Source: an uncultured Oscillospiraceae bacterium (GTDB lineage: Bacteria > Bacillota > Clostridia > Oscillospirales > Oscillospiraceae). Taken from it: a stretch of DNA of 5,893 nucleotides. Every line of letters begins with the position of its first letter. Position 1 is the first letter of the stretch. The position numbers and the translations under genes were made by a program. The notes beneath the pieces are model-generated. The model was given only the letters and a program-made list of their open reading frames with translations, was not told the DNA's origin and searched no databases. Of the stretch, positions 5,891 through 5,893 are shown in pieces. The DNA lies in assembly GCA_934565615.1 (NCBI GenBank), contig CAKTIH010000127.1, positions 1 to 5,893 of the forward strand, in the 5' to 3' direction.

Positions 5891-5893
5891 GCT

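Noticed and set aside
1..5893. CRISPR arrays, tRNA/rRNA genes, insertion sequences, attachment sites
   Set aside because: None was seen. There are no regularly spaced repeats and no transposase or integrase reading frames, and coding sequence fills almost the whole window, the largest gap being 116 bases.

Overview
The window is a piece of a type VII secretion (T7SSb / ESX-like) locus with every gene on the minus strand. The best guess for the host is an anaerobic Bacillota (Clostridia-type) bacterium. The reasons are an EssC-type ATPase with FHA domains fused at its N-terminus (actinobacterial EccC lacks them), a separate YukD/EsaB ubiquitin-like gene, strong AGGAG-type ribosome binding sites and short intergenic gaps. 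Base composition by eye is moderately GC-rich, which would suit an Oscillospirales-like gut Clostridium better than Bacillus or Staphylococcus. That last point is inference.

Reading in the direction of transcription (high to low coordinates): essC (5874-1369) encodes the 1501-aa membrane-associated motor, with tandem FHA domains, a short hydrophobic stretch, a vestigial D0 domain and three FtsK/SpoIIIE-type ATPase modules. Nine bases later comes yukD (1359-1099), an 86-aa ubiquitin-like component. After 43 bases comes a 98-aa WXG100-family protein (1055-759), the likely secreted substrate, whose signature Trp and Tyr are both replaced. A 116-base gap then holds two back-to-back inverted repeats. 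Beyond it lies a 206-aa protein (642-22) that I cannot assign by sequence, but whose layout resembles EspG/DUF5081-type T7SS chaperones. A further gene starts at base 8 with a good ribosome binding site and runs out of the window.

The genes form one co-directional, tightly packed cluster that is probably an operon. It couples the energising motor and its ubiquitin-like partner to a small secreted helical-hairpin protein and a putative cytosolic chaperone or adaptor. The other T7SSb membrane parts (EsaA, EssA, EssB) are not in the window. The gene order essC-yukD-WXG100 differs from the staphylococcal order esxA-esaA-essA-esaB-essB-essC. The least ordinary items are the 206-aa protein, the W- and Y-less WXG100 protein, the paired hairpins, and the short Ala/Gly-rich, Arg-containing membrane segment of EssC.
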